A program made the translations under genes and the position numbers. Of a stretch of DNA of 64,000 nt, positions 32,786-41,828 are shown in pieces. How positions within the stretch are numbered: the first letter of the stretch is position 1; the number at the start of each line of letters is the position of its first letter. Source of the DNA: JBAZHE01 sp964547855 (GTDB lineage: Bacteria > Patescibacteriota > Patescibacteriia > Patescibacteriales > WJLG01); assembly GCA_964547855.1 (NCBI GenBank), contig CAZJPG010000002.1:1-64000 (forward strand), read 5' to 3'. The notes under the pieces are model-generated. The model saw nothing but the letters and a program-made list of their open reading frames with translations, was not told where the DNA came from and made no database searches.

Positions 32786-33220
32786 ATGAAACAAAACATC
32801 AATAGAGGTTTTACCCTCATTGAGCTCTTGGTGGTTATCGCCATCATCGGTCTTTTGTCCACTTTATCGGTGGTCGCTCTCAACAGTGCCAGAGAAAAGG
32901 CTAGAAATGCTCGCCGCGTTTCAGACGTGAAACAGGTTCAAACGGCACTGGAGCTTTATTTTAACGACGTAGGACGTTATCCTGACACCACTGATGTGGT
33001 TTTTGCGGCCAATGGCCAGATCGCTACCTCGGGTAATGTTTACATGAGTGTCATTCCAAGAAACCCAAGCCCAAGAAGTGATGGCAGCTGCCCAGATTCC
33101 GAGTATGTTTACAGCAGAACAAGCTTGACTAGCTACACCATAACCTACTGTCTTTCTGAGTCCACTGGTGGTATCGCTGCCGGTACAAGACATGCCACTC
33201 CAGCTGGTATTGACGATTGA
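32786..33220 (+). CDS. Type IV prepilin, paralogue B
   Basis: The protein has leader MKQNINRG and mature FTLIELLVVIAIIGLLSTLSVVAL, then a pilin fold with two cysteines (SCPDSEY and YCLS). It differs from paralogue A mostly in the surface-exposed middle (about residues 50-100). The ATG at 32786 gives the usual short leader; a GTG at 32771 is possible. Having its own promoter suggests it may be the major pilin, but this is inference. Confidence 0.94.
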   Translation: MKQNINRGFTLIELLVVIAIIGLLSTLSVVALNSAREKARNARRVSDVKQVQTALELYFNDVGRYPDTTDVVFAANGQIATSGNVYMSVIPRNPSPRSDGSCPDSEYVYSRTSLTSYTITYCLSESTGGIAAGTRHATPAGIDD

Positions 33221-33236
33221 GGACATTTTTTGAGAC

Positions 33237-33310
33237 TTTCCCCGCTTTTTTCTTGGTTCGCCCGCCTATAATGGTGGCGCACCTAGAAAAAGGCGGGGAA
33301 TTTTGTTTTA
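33237..33310 (+). terminator. Terminator after the pilin genes
   Basis: TTCCCCGC plus a T-rich arm pairs with an A-rich arm plus GCGGGGAA across a loop of about 30 bases, then a T-rich stretch. Confidence 0.7.
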
Positions 33311-33346
33311 CTGTGCTATAATGGTATAATCCATCAAAAACAAATT

Positions 33347-35647
33347 ATGAAAGATAAGGTTTTAAAAATAAGTGATTTTCTAACGAATTTTTCCATTATC
33401 TCGATCTTGTTCTTGTTGCCAGTATTCTTTTCGTTTATATATGAGACCTGGAATATCTTTGAGCTGCCCAAGGTGGTGGCTTTTCGATATTTGTTGGCGA
33501 TCGGAGTCATCTCTTGGTTAATCTCGTCTTTCATAAGGGGGTATTTTAAGCATCGTATTTCGCGTGCCTTATTCGGATTAGTGTCTTTGTTTTTTTTGAG
33601 TTCTTTGGTCGCGACGATATTCTCCATTCATCCGCAGCTGAGTTTTTGGGGTGAATATCAGCGCTTACAAGGCTTTTCTTCTTTTCTTTCTTATTTGGTT
33701 TTTTTCTGGTTATGCATCTTGCATCTTGATTCATGGCACAAGATAAAGATGTGTATTTGGTCTATAATAGCTTCGTCGGCCTTTGTTTGTTTTTATGGGA
33801 CGAGCCAATTTTTGTATTCTGATCCAATGCGTTGGGCTGAATCTTTCGAAAATTTTAGACGTATCTTTTCTTCACTGGGACAACCTAATTTTCTTGGGCA
33901 CTATTTGATAATAGTGATGCCTATAACGGCCTATTCTTTGTTGTTTATGTCAAAGAGGGTCATCCCTCGTCTCTTGTTGTTTTTATTGCTTTTACTTCAA
34001 ACGATTTGCCTCTATTATACTTGGAGTCGTTCGGCATGGCTGGCTTTCGCCGCCGAAATTTGGATCGGGACTCTATTGTTTTTAGCCATCAATAATTTTA
34101 AAAGACTTTTTAAGACTATATTGATAAGCAGTATCGCGGTCGTTTTGGTTTTGGGAGTGTTTTTAGCGATCCCTAAAAATAATGATTTTTGGCTCAGGAA
34201 CCGCTGGCTAAGCTCTTTTGATCTGTCAGTTGGGTCGCAGAGAATGCGTTTACTCTACATTTCTAAGGCTGCAAACGAATATCAACACACGACTTTACTT
34301 AGAAAGGCCTTTGGTTATGGGCAAGACGTTTTATCCGATGTGACAGTTAAATGGTACGATAAAGAGTGGGGTGATTACGAGAAGATCAATACTTGGCCGG
34401 ATAGGATCCATAATTTTTTCTTTGACACCCTTTTGACGTCTGGGGCTTTTGGCATTTTGTCGTCCTTTTCCTTGGCTGCTTATTTTATTTATTTAACATT
34501 CAGTTTTCTAAGGCGTCATAAGCACGACAAGAGATATTGGCTGCAAGTTTTTTTATCGATGTCGGTCTTTGGATATTTTATAAATAATCTTTTCAGCTTC
34601 TCTGTGACGCCGCAATATGTTTATTTTTATTTTATTATAGCTTTGTCTTTCGTTAACTTTTTTTCCGATCGATTAAGCAAAGAGATCGAATGGCGGATCG
34701 GGAAAACATCAAAAATTTTATTGATGTTAGCCTTGGCTTTCTTTTTTGGTGTTTTTGTCTTTTATAAAGGGGCTCGGGCCATGAGAGCTGATTATTATTT
34801 TGCTGCTGCGCATGATTTAGGCGCTTCTAAGGTATGTCAGGCTCTTGGATTCAATCGTTTAGCCTCTATCATAGACCCGGACGAAAATTTTTATCGTGAG
34901 GAGTATCTTTTTAATGCTCTTAACTGCTTCGACTCCATAGAAGAGGAGAAGCAGAAGAATGTTCTAAAGGAGAACATCGACATAGTACTGTCTGATATTC
35001 CCAAAAAAGAAAGATGGTATTTTATTAAGCTCGAAGAGGCTAATATATTATCGGCCTATGCGGTCAACATCGATCCTTCTTATGCTGCCAGCGCCGAAGA
35101 TGCTTTTAATGGTTTGATAGAGGAATATCCCAATATCAGTCAGGTGTATCTTTATTATGCCTATCATAAATTACGCATGAAAGAATATTCCCAAGTCCCA
35201 GAATTGACTAGTAAGGCCGAGTCTTTGATGCCTAAGTTGACATTGCCATTATATTTTTTGAATATGATACATCGTCAGTCTTTGGCCTCGGAGTTGGTCA
35301 GGGTGCATGAGATGACAGCTGTTTCCTATGAGTCCAGGGGTGAATATGGGAAAGCGGCAGAGTATTATGAAAAGGCCATAAAGGCCAATCCTTATCGTTT
35401 TGCTGATTATAAGAGATTGGCTGACATGTATTATTCCCAGGGCGATATAGATGCTGCCATAAAATATAATCAGAGAGGTTATTCTATGAATAAGAATGAT
35501 TTTATCTGGCCATTGTCGATAGCATTGTTGTTAAAAGAGAAAGGGGATGAAGATGGGGCTGTCGATTATGCGAGGCAGGCTTTGAATATCGATCCAGAGA
35601 ACAAGGAGGCGTCCGACATCGTTTCTGGATATAAAGAAGAAAAATAG
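33347..35647 (+). CDS. O-antigen ligase-like (Wzy_C) membrane protein with TPR tail
   Basis: The 766-residue protein has about twelve membrane helices (residues 1-470) with the Wzy_C signature region (RIFSSLGQPNFLGHYL near 180 and YTWSRSAWLAF near 225) and a soluble C-terminal region of TPR repeats (about 560-760, with ESRGEYGKAAEYYEKAIKANPY). Wzy_C proteins include O-antigen ligases and PglL/PilO-type enzymes that glycosylate pilins. Lying right after the prepilins and before glycan genes, it may be the pilin oligosaccharyltransferase. Confidence 0.82.
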   Translation: MKDKVLKISDFLTNFSIISILFLLPVFFSFIYETWNIFELPKVVAFRYLLAIGVISWLISSFIRGYFKHRISRALFGLVSLFFLSSLVATIFSIHPQLSFWGEYQRLQGFSSFLSYLVFFWLCILHLDSWHKIKMCIWSIIASSAFVCFYGTSQFLYSDPMRWAESFENFRRIFSSLGQPNFLGHYLIIVMPITAYSLLFMSKRVIPRLLLFLLLLLQTICLYYTWSRSAWLAFAAEIWIGTLLFLAINNFKRLFKTILISSIAVVLVLGVFLAIPKNNDFWLRNRWLSSFDLSVGSQRMRLLYISKAANEYQHTTLLRKAFGYGQDVLSDVTVKWYDKEWGDYEKINTWPDRIHNFFFDTLLTSGAFGILSSFSLAAYFIYLTFSFLRRHKHDKRYWLQVFLSMSVFGYFINNLFSFSVTPQYVYFYFIIALSFVNFFSDRLSKEIEWRIGKTSKILLMLALAFFFGVFVFYKGARAMRADYYFAAAHDLGASKVCQALGFNRLASIIDPDENFYREEYLFNALNCFDSIEEEKQKNVLKENIDIVLSDIPKKERWYFIKLEEANILSAYAVNIDPSYAASAEDAFNGLIEEYPNISQVYLYYAYHKLRMKEYSQVPELTSKAESLMPKLTLPLYFLNMIHRQSLASELVRVHEMTAVSYESRGEYGKAAEYYEKAIKANPYRFADYKRLADMYYSQGDIDAAIKYNQRGYSMNKNDFIWPLSIALLLKEKGDEDGAVDYARQALNIDPENKEASDIVSGYKEEK

Positions 35648-35650
35648 AGT

Positions 35651-37108
35651 ATGGCTAAGATATTAATAATAAATCCGCCACGTTTCCATGGCATGAATGT
35701 GCGCCGCGATGAACGAAGTGCTGATGTTCTAGAGACAGAGGTCAGTCCTTTTTATCAAGGGGCGGTTTTAGCGCAATATTTAAGGCAGAATGGTGGTCAT
35801 TCAGTGTCAGTACTCGATGCCAACGGTTTGGATATCGATCTTTCGCAGGTCTCTGAATGGATAAATGATAATTCTCCGGCAGACTTAGCTATCGTTAAAG
35901 CTGCTGATGATACTTTGTTGGCTGATGCCGATGTATCTCTGGCTTGTCGTCGGGCCGGTATTTTTAATATGCTCTGGGAGCCGATATTGTCCCCAGTTGA
36001 CCCGGGTAAGGTTTTGTCGATGTTGAATAGTGATGGAAAATGCGTCGATAGTTTAATCCTGGGCGAGGCCGAGGCTACGGTCAGTGATTATCTATCTCAA
36101 GGACGTCAGGCTGCTGGTTTAGCTTTTTGGGATGATGGTAAAGTAATGATCAATAGGCGCGATGATAATTGTCGTTTGAAAGATTTGGGCGATCTGCCGA
36201 TACCGGATTTTTCCGATCTGCCGACGGAAAAATATCGTTCTTGGTTCGGAAAGGGGCCTTGGATGACGCTTTTTACGTCTCGAGGTTGCCCAGGAAACTG
36301 TAATTATTGCCTTATTGGCGGTTCGACCGTATTTCGCGGTTATGGACGGTCGATACGTTTTCAAAGTGCAGAAAGGATTTTTGAAGAAGTTAAGATCCTA
36401 ATCGAGAAGTTCGGCATAAAACACGTTACTTTTTGGGATGATTGTTTCACGCTTGATCGTCAAAGAGTCGAGAGGTTTTGTGGTTTAGTTAATGCCAGCG
36501 GATTGAGGTTCGAATGGAGCTGTATGTCGCGCGTCGATTTGGTGGACTCTAACCTTCTAAAATTGATGAAAAAGGCAGGGATGACCAGGATAGGTTTTGG
36601 AATAGAGTCTGGTAGTCAAAGAATTCTTGACTATATCCCTAAACACGTTACCGTGGAGCAGAATTTATCTGCGATCAAAGAAGCCAAAAAAGCTGGCTTG
36701 TGGGTTTGGATATATTTGGTCATGGGTCTGCCAGAGGAGGATAAGACATCAGTAGAGGAGACAATAAAGTTCGTAAAAGAAAGTAAGCCAGATTTTATGT
36801 TCTTGGGGACTAATACGCCTTTCCCTGGTACAAGGAATTTTGACACTTGTCTTGAGCTGGGCTTGATAGATGAAGATATCTTTGAAGCGATAATACGCGG
36901 GGAGTTCGTTACTGGTTCCACGGTCATGGCTTCATCTAAGCATCTTTCAAGGGAGGAGATAGCCGAAGCTAAATATCGTGTGCACAAGGCCTTTGTTTTT
37001 AGTTCTCCAAAGGTGTTTTTGCGTAAAGTTTTCTCCAATATCGGCAGGATATTGGATTTAGAATATGTTGGGAGTAAAATATCTTATTTTATATTGAAAA
37101 AGAGATGA
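35651..37108 (+). CDS. B12-binding-like radical SAM enzyme
   Basis: The 485-residue protein starts MAKILIINPPRF, typical of the cobalamin-binding N-terminal domain of class B radical SAM proteins, and has the CxxxCxxC cluster motif at C213, C217 and C220 (CPGNCNYC), then GFGIESGSQRIL near 315 and YLVMGLPEEDK near 355. No cobalamin DxHxxG motif is seen. Its place between the Wzy/TPR gene and a GT4 suggests modification of a surface sugar or lipid carrier. It overlaps the next gene by four bases (ATGA). Confidence 0.88.
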   Translation: MAKILIINPPRFHGMNVRRDERSADVLETEVSPFYQGAVLAQYLRQNGGHSVSVLDANGLDIDLSQVSEWINDNSPADLAIVKAADDTLLADADVSLACRRAGIFNMLWEPILSPVDPGKVLSMLNSDGKCVDSLILGEAEATVSDYLSQGRQAAGLAFWDDGKVMINRRDDNCRLKDLGDLPIPDFSDLPTEKYRSWFGKGPWMTLFTSRGCPGNCNYCLIGGSTVFRGYGRSIRFQSAERIFEEVKILIEKFGIKHVTFWDDCFTLDRQRVERFCGLVNASGLRFEWSCMSRVDLVDSNLLKLMKKAGMTRIGFGIESGSQRILDYIPKHVTVEQNLSAIKEAKKAGLWVWIYLVMGLPEEDKTSVEETIKFVKESKPDFMFLGTNTPFPGTRNFDTCLELGLIDEDIFEAIIRGEFVTGSTVMASSKHLSREEIAEAKYRVHKAFVFSSPKVFLRKVFSNIGRILDLEYVGSKISYFILKKR

Positions 37109-38259
37109 GATTAATGGTGGTGAGTCATTTTTTGCCTCTGCCATGTGACGCTGGCGGAAAAACAAGACTCTTCAATTTATTAAAGAGAACTTCCTTGAAG
37201 CACGAGGTGAGGTTTGTGTGGCTGAACGACGGGACCGGTGGTGATTTAGAGACTTCCAAGGTAGGATTGCCAAATATCGATTTTAAGGAAGTCTTAGTGA
37301 GTAGGGGGTTCTGCAAATTGCCATATTATTTTTTTTCGCTCCTAGGTTTTGGACATTTGTTTGTTAGTGCCAAAATCAAAGACCAGATAGCCTCCCTAAG
37401 AGAGGAATGGGGAGCTGTCCATACGCAATTTGAGTTTTCACAAAGCGCTAAATTTTCGTCCGGTTCAATAGAGGGAGATATTTTGGTCGTTCACGAGATA
37501 AGGCACAAAAGAATGGCTAAAGAATTTTTAGGTAAGGGTCTATTGGCAAAAATAAAATCCAAGCTATTTTCATTTATAATAAAGAAAGAGGAGCTAGCGA
37601 ATTTTTCCAAGTTCGACACCTTGATCGCAATGTCCAATGAGGATAAAAAAGATTTTTTAACTTTTTTTCCTGAAAAAAAAGTGGAGGTGATACCGAATGG
37701 CGTCGATATCGAAATTTGCCGTTATAACCCCTCAGTCAGCGATGAGAATAAAGGGATTTTTTTTGTTGGTTGGTTTGGAAACAGACAAAATGTAGACGCT
37801 TTAAAATTTTTCATGGATGTGGTTTGGGATAGGATAGATAAAAAGCCAGTAGTAAGCATATTTGGCTCTGATCTGCCGGCGGATTTATCTAAAAGAGTCG
37901 AGGTGCTAGGGTGGAAGTATTATGGTTATTTACCAGAGACGGAACTATCTGATAAAGTTAAGGATTCGGCATTGATAGTACCATTGCTTTCTGGCGGAGG
38001 TACCAGACTTAAGGTTCTTGAGGCTTTTGCTAGGGGAAATCCCGTCGTAAGCACTGGCATAGGCGTCGATGGTATTGATGTTGTTAATGGAAAGCATGTT
38101 TTGATCGAGAATGGTGCCGAAGATTTGGCCGCCGCTATAAACAAGCTCTTGTCTGATAATGCGTTGTGGAAGGAATTGACGACCAATGCCAGAAAATTAG
38201 TCGAGGATGAATATAATTGGGATACCATAGCTAAGAATGGTGAAAAGTTATATGGATAA
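37105..38259 (+). CDS. GT4 glycosyltransferase
   Basis: The 384-residue protein has the GT-B two-domain layout with FLPLPCDAGGKTRLFNLL near residue 8 (donor loop), VIPNGVDIEICR near 195, VGWFGNRQNVDAL near 220 and the family motif PLLSGGGTRLKVLEAFARGNPVVST near 293. It adds a sugar to a lipid-linked or protein-linked acceptor. It overlaps the radical SAM gene by four bases and the methyltransferase gene by a few, in a tightly packed operon. Confidence 0.92.
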   Translation: MRLMVVSHFLPLPCDAGGKTRLFNLLKRTSLKHEVRFVWLNDGTGGDLETSKVGLPNIDFKEVLVSRGFCKLPYYFFSLLGFGHLFVSAKIKDQIASLREEWGAVHTQFEFSQSAKFSSGSIEGDILVVHEIRHKRMAKEFLGKGLLAKIKSKLFSFIIKKEELANFSKFDTLIAMSNEDKKDFLTFFPEKKVEVIPNGVDIEICRYNPSVSDENKGIFFVGWFGNRQNVDALKFFMDVVWDRIDKKPVVSIFGSDLPADLSKRVEVLGWKYYGYLPETELSDKVKDSALIVPLLSGGGTRLKVLEAFARGNPVVSTGIGVDGIDVVNGKHVLIENGAEDLAAAINKLLSDNALWKELTTNARKLVEDEYNWDTIAKNGEKLYG

Positions 38260-38815
38260 AGATATTATTAAATTGAATTTGGGCTGCGGGAAAAAGAAGC
38301 TCGATGGCTATATTAACGTCGACAAGGAGCTCTCTTGCCGGCCAGATATTTTACATGATCTGGATGTTTTTCCTTATCCACTCACAGATGATCATTTTAA
38401 AGAGGTGATCATGGATCATGTCATGGAGCATCTAAAGGATCCGCTGATGGTTTTAGGCGAGATTTATCGTGTGTCTGCCGATGGAGCCGCAATAACGATA
38501 AAAACACCGCACTTTTCTTGTAATTGGTTGCATCCACGCCATTGTTCGGCGATCAGTACTAAATTATTTGATTTTTTAAATCAAGAGAACGAGGAGTCGT
38601 ATGGCAAAACGAATTTTTCGGTCGAAAGTATTAAACTTAGGTGGATGAGAAATACCGACCGTGGCCGTAAGGGTGGGGTGTTTATCAAGATGTTGGCGCG
38701 AATGATAGACTTTTTGGCCAACATCGATCCGGCCATCACTGAAAGGATTTGGTGTTATTGGGTCGGTGGTTTTGAGGAGATAGTCTTTACGGTTAAAGCG
38801 ATCAAAAAATCCTAA
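38252..38815 (+). CDS. SAM-dependent methyltransferase
   Basis: The product of about 187 residues has a short class I methyltransferase core: KLNLGCGKKKLDGYINVD (motif I) near residue 7 and MDHVMEHLKDPLMVLGEIYRV near 52, as in SAM enzymes of glycan clusters. The ATG at 38252 or the ATG at 38237 (five residues longer) could start it; both overlap the GT4 gene. It probably methylates a sugar of the surface glycan. Confidence 0.85.
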   Translation: MDKDIIKLNLGCGKKKLDGYINVDKELSCRPDILHDLDVFPYPLTDDHFKEVIMDHVMEHLKDPLMVLGEIYRVSADGAAITIKTPHFSCNWLHPRHCSAISTKLFDFLNQENEESYGKTNFSVESIKLRWMRNTDRGRKGGVFIKMLARMIDFLANIDPAITERIWCYWVGGFEEIVFTVKAIKKS

Positions 38816-38819
38816 AGAT

Positions 38820-39572
38820 ATGGATTTTTCCATAATAATAATAAATTACAAAACGAAAGAGTTGACAGCTGCTTGTCTGGACTCGATATTTTTTAATTTT
38901 CTTGGTGATTTTGAAGTCATAGTAGTTGATAACGCCTCTAATGATGGCAGCATTGATTTTCTTTCAAGTCGTTTTGGGGATAGATTGAAATTAATAGCTA
39001 GCCAAAAAAATTTAGGATTCTCTGGGGCTAATAATTTGGCGGCTAAAGCGGCTAAACACGAGGCTTTGTTTTTTCTTAATAGCGATACCTTGATAAAAGG
39101 GGATGAGCTTTCAGTTTTAGCGGATGCTCTTTCGCAAAAAAATGTCGGCATAGTAGGTCCAAAGTTAATATTAGAGAATGGAGATGATCAGCCGTTCTCG
39201 TTTGGAAGTTTTCCTAATTTCTTCGACCTATTCTTCAGGTCTGCAAAGCCACCAAAAGGAGAGATCGATTGGGTTAGTGGTGCAGCCCTGGCTATAAGAA
39301 CTGAATTGTTTTGGAAAATAGGCGGTTTTGACGAAGATTACTTTATGTATTTCGAAGACATGGACCTTTGTCGTCGTGTTAAATCGAACGGCATGAAAGT
39401 TGTTAGAGAGTCATCCATTAGTGTGGTCCATTTGGTAAACGGAAGTCCTAGCAATGCTCGTAAGGATAATTACTATAAGTCGCAAAATATTTTTTTTCGC
39501 AAACATTATGGATTACCATCTTTGCTAGTGCTTAAAATTTTTAGATGGGTATATTTAATGTTTAAAAGATAA
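38820..39572 (+). CDS. GT2 glycosyltransferase (rhamnosyltransferase-like)
   Basis: The 250-residue protein has the GT-A pattern: SIIIINYKTKELTAACLDSI at the start, VVDNASNDGSIDFL near 36, FLNSDTLI near 87 (metal-binding DxD equivalent), and VSGAALAIRTELFWKIGGFDEDYFMYFEDMDLCRR near 148. This subfamily (WcaA/RfbN-like) adds rhamnose or other sugars. It ends the five-gene glycan block, five bases before the prepilin peptidase gene. Confidence 0.93.
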   Translation: MDFSIIIINYKTKELTAACLDSIFFNFLGDFEVIVVDNASNDGSIDFLSSRFGDRLKLIASQKNLGFSGANNLAAKAAKHEALFFLNSDTLIKGDELSVLADALSQKNVGIVGPKLILENGDDQPFSFGSFPNFFDLFFRSAKPPKGEIDWVSGAALAIRTELFWKIGGFDEDYFMYFEDMDLCRRVKSNGMKVVRESSISVVHLVNGSPSNARKDNYYKSQNIFFRKHYGLPSLLVLKIFRWVYLMFKR

Positions 39573-39576
39573 GCAT

Positions 39577-40377
39577 ATGGAAATTTTTTATTTATCGTTT
39601 TTTGTCGTTTGTGGTGCGATCATTGGCAGCTTCACTAACTGTTTTGTTTGGCGGCTATACAAAGACGAGAGTTTGATGGGGCGTTCTTATTGTCCTAAAT
39701 GTCGCAAACAAATAAGTTGGTACGACAATATTCCTGTCTTAAGTTTTTTATTATTGCGAGGCAAGTGCCGCCATTGCCATCAGAAGATCCTTTGGCAGTA
39801 TCCGGCAGTTGAGATTTCCACAGCCTTGCTTTTTGGAGCGGTTTTTTTAATGGCAACGTCTAAGATAAAGATCGGGATCGATTATTTGTATTTTTCCGAC
39901 CCACATTTCATTATTGGCTTAGCTAAGTCTTTGTTCATGGTTTTTATCTTTATGGTTGTTTTTATCTATGATTTGCGTTGGTACTTGGTGTCCGACAAAG
40001 CTGTCTTGCCAGCGGCCGTAATTCTGTTCGTTATGAATCTTTATCTTGGATTTCCTTGGACGGGTTTAGTTTTGTCGGCCTTTTTTGGTGGTGCCTTCTT
40101 TTTATTGCAATATCTGATATCACGCGGAAAATGGATAGGAGGAGGGGATATAAGATTGGGTATATTAATGGGCTGTGCCCTTGCTCGTCCAAGTCTTTTA
40201 GTGTTCGCATTGATGCTCGCCTATACCGTAGGTTCTATTGTCGGCATCGTCCTTGTGGCCGGTAAAAAAAAGGGCTGGAAATCAGAGGTTCCTCTTGGAG
40301 TTTTTTTGGCTATAGCTAGCATAATAACAATGTTCTTTGGTGATAATATCGTTAACTGGTACTTGGGGATAGTTTGA
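39577..40377 (+). CDS. pilD: Prepilin peptidase PilD
   Basis: PilD cuts prepilin leaders and methylates the new N-terminal Phe. The 266-residue protein has about seven membrane helices, a cytoplasmic loop with two CxxC pairs (CPKC and CRHC, residues 37-66) and the two aspartates of the protease: one in YDLRWYLVSD near 130 and one in GGGDIRLG near 190. It closes the pilus region that begins at pilM and can process the three prepilins upstream. Confidence 0.95.
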   Translation: MEIFYLSFFVVCGAIIGSFTNCFVWRLYKDESLMGRSYCPKCRKQISWYDNIPVLSFLLLRGKCRHCHQKILWQYPAVEISTALLFGAVFLMATSKIKIGIDYLYFSDPHFIIGLAKSLFMVFIFMVVFIYDLRWYLVSDKAVLPAAVILFVMNLYLGFPWTGLVLSAFFGGAFFLLQYLISRGKWIGGGDIRLGILMGCALARPSLLVFALMLAYTVGSIVGIVLVAGKKKGWKSEVPLGVFLAIASIITMFFGDNIVNWYLGIV

Positions 40378-40471
40378 TATTGGCAAGGTCTTTTTTATGT
40401 TGTATAATTTAAAGAGAGCTTTTAAAGGTTATTTTTTTATTTTGGACAAATAATTTGCACGGTTTAGCATT

Positions 40472-41728
40472 ATGAAAGATGAATTCATAGTTGGATTAGA
40501 TATAGGCTCGATAGAAGCCAGAATAGTCGTCGGCCAAAGAGTTGAAGGCAGTAGTCGGGTTCAAATAATCGGTGCTACGGACATTCCTTCCGACGGCGTC
40601 AACCGAGGAGTGGTCAAAAGCATAGACGATGCTACTTCTTCGGTTTCGGCTCTCTTAGAGAAAACCGAAAGACTTATTGGAGTCCCGGTCTCCGATGTTT
40701 TTTTGAGCATCAGTGATCCTTATGTTCGTTGTGAGCGCAGTAAAGGGGTGGTGGCCGTAGGTAAGGCCAACGGCGAGATAACCCCAGAAGAGGTCGATCG
40801 TGCCATAGAGGCTGCTAGAGCTTTGAACGTTCCTCCTAATTACGAAATACTTCACGTTATACCCATAAGATATAAAGTCGATAATCAAGAGGATGTTCGT
40901 GACCCTGTTGGTATGAGCGGTATTCGTTTGGAGGTCGAGGCTTTGATCGTTCAAGGGATGTCCAGCCAAATAAAGAACCTTACCAAGGCCGTGTACAGGA
41001 CGGGTCTTAATATAAATGACCTGGTTTTGTCGCCTTTGGCTCTTGGAGAGGCTATATTGACCTCCAAGCAAAAGGATTTGGGCGTGGCTGCGATAGGGAT
41101 CGGTTCCTCGACTACGACTATGGCCGTTTATGAAGAAGGGAAGCTCATACATTCATCCGTGATACCGATAGGATCCGAACATATAACCTCCGACATCGCC
41201 ATTGGTTTGCGTTGCCCGATAAATTTAGCCGAGAGAATAAAGATCGAATATGGAAATGCCAATCCGGAGAATTTTAACGCTAAAGAGAATATCGACCTTT
41301 CCGAGCTAGCTAAGGAAGAGGGGGTCGAGGGGGAGATAGATTCCGTCTCTAAAAAATATTTATCAGAAATAATTCAGGCCAGAGTGGAGGAGATATTCGA
41401 GAAAGTCGATGAAGAGCTTAAGAGGGTAGATCGCAGCGGCCTATTGCCGGCTGGCGTCATTTTGGCCGGAGGTGGGGCTAAATTGGCCGGTCTTTGCGAT
41501 GTAGCCAAAGAAAGGTTGCGGTTGCCAGCCTCTGTCGGTGTCTGCCGTAATGCAGATATCGCGTTCGATAAGGTCAATGATCTTAAATATCTGACAGCCT
41601 TAGGACTTGTCGTGTGGGGCAATACGGTCATGACTAAAAAAGGATCAAATATTTTCGGGAACGCTTCGGATGCTTTTGGTAGTATACTAGGAAAAATTAA
41701 AGGGATTTTTTCTAAATTCACACCGTAG
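40472..41728 (+). CDS. ftsA: Cell division protein FtsA
   Basis: FtsA is the actin-like membrane anchor of the Z-ring. The 418-residue protein has the FtsA phosphate-binding start VGLDIGSIEARIVV, an SHS2/1C region (GISVKSIDD-like RGVVKSIDDATSSV), AAIGIGSSTTTMAVY near 205, VILAGGGAKLAGL near 325 and an amphipathic C-terminal helix (FGSILGKIKGIFSKF). It is followed 100 bases later by ftsZ, the usual order. Confidence 0.95.
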   Translation: MKDEFIVGLDIGSIEARIVVGQRVEGSSRVQIIGATDIPSDGVNRGVVKSIDDATSSVSALLEKTERLIGVPVSDVFLSISDPYVRCERSKGVVAVGKANGEITPEEVDRAIEAARALNVPPNYEILHVIPIRYKVDNQEDVRDPVGMSGIRLEVEALIVQGMSSQIKNLTKAVYRTGLNINDLVLSPLALGEAILTSKQKDLGVAAIGIGSSTTTMAVYEEGKLIHSSVIPIGSEHITSDIAIGLRCPINLAERIKIEYGNANPENFNAKENIDLSELAKEEGVEGEIDSVSKKYLSEIIQARVEEIFEKVDEELKRVDRSGLLPAGVILAGGGAKLAGLCDVAKERLRLPASVGVCRNADIAFDKVNDLKYLTALGLVVWGNTVMTKKGSNIFGNASDAFGSILGKIKGIFSKFTP

Positions 41729-41828
41729 TAACGGTCTTGAATTTTAGCTTCCGATAAGATGCGATAGGAAGCAGGACGAATAAGGTTGAGAAATTTAAAT
41801 TTTCAAAAAGGAGAGTAATAAAATCACT

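Noticed and set aside
24644..40377. Type II secretion system instead of type IV pilus
   Set aside because: PilM, PilN and PilO order with a PilT-like gene and no secretin or other Gsp outer-membrane parts fits a pilus.
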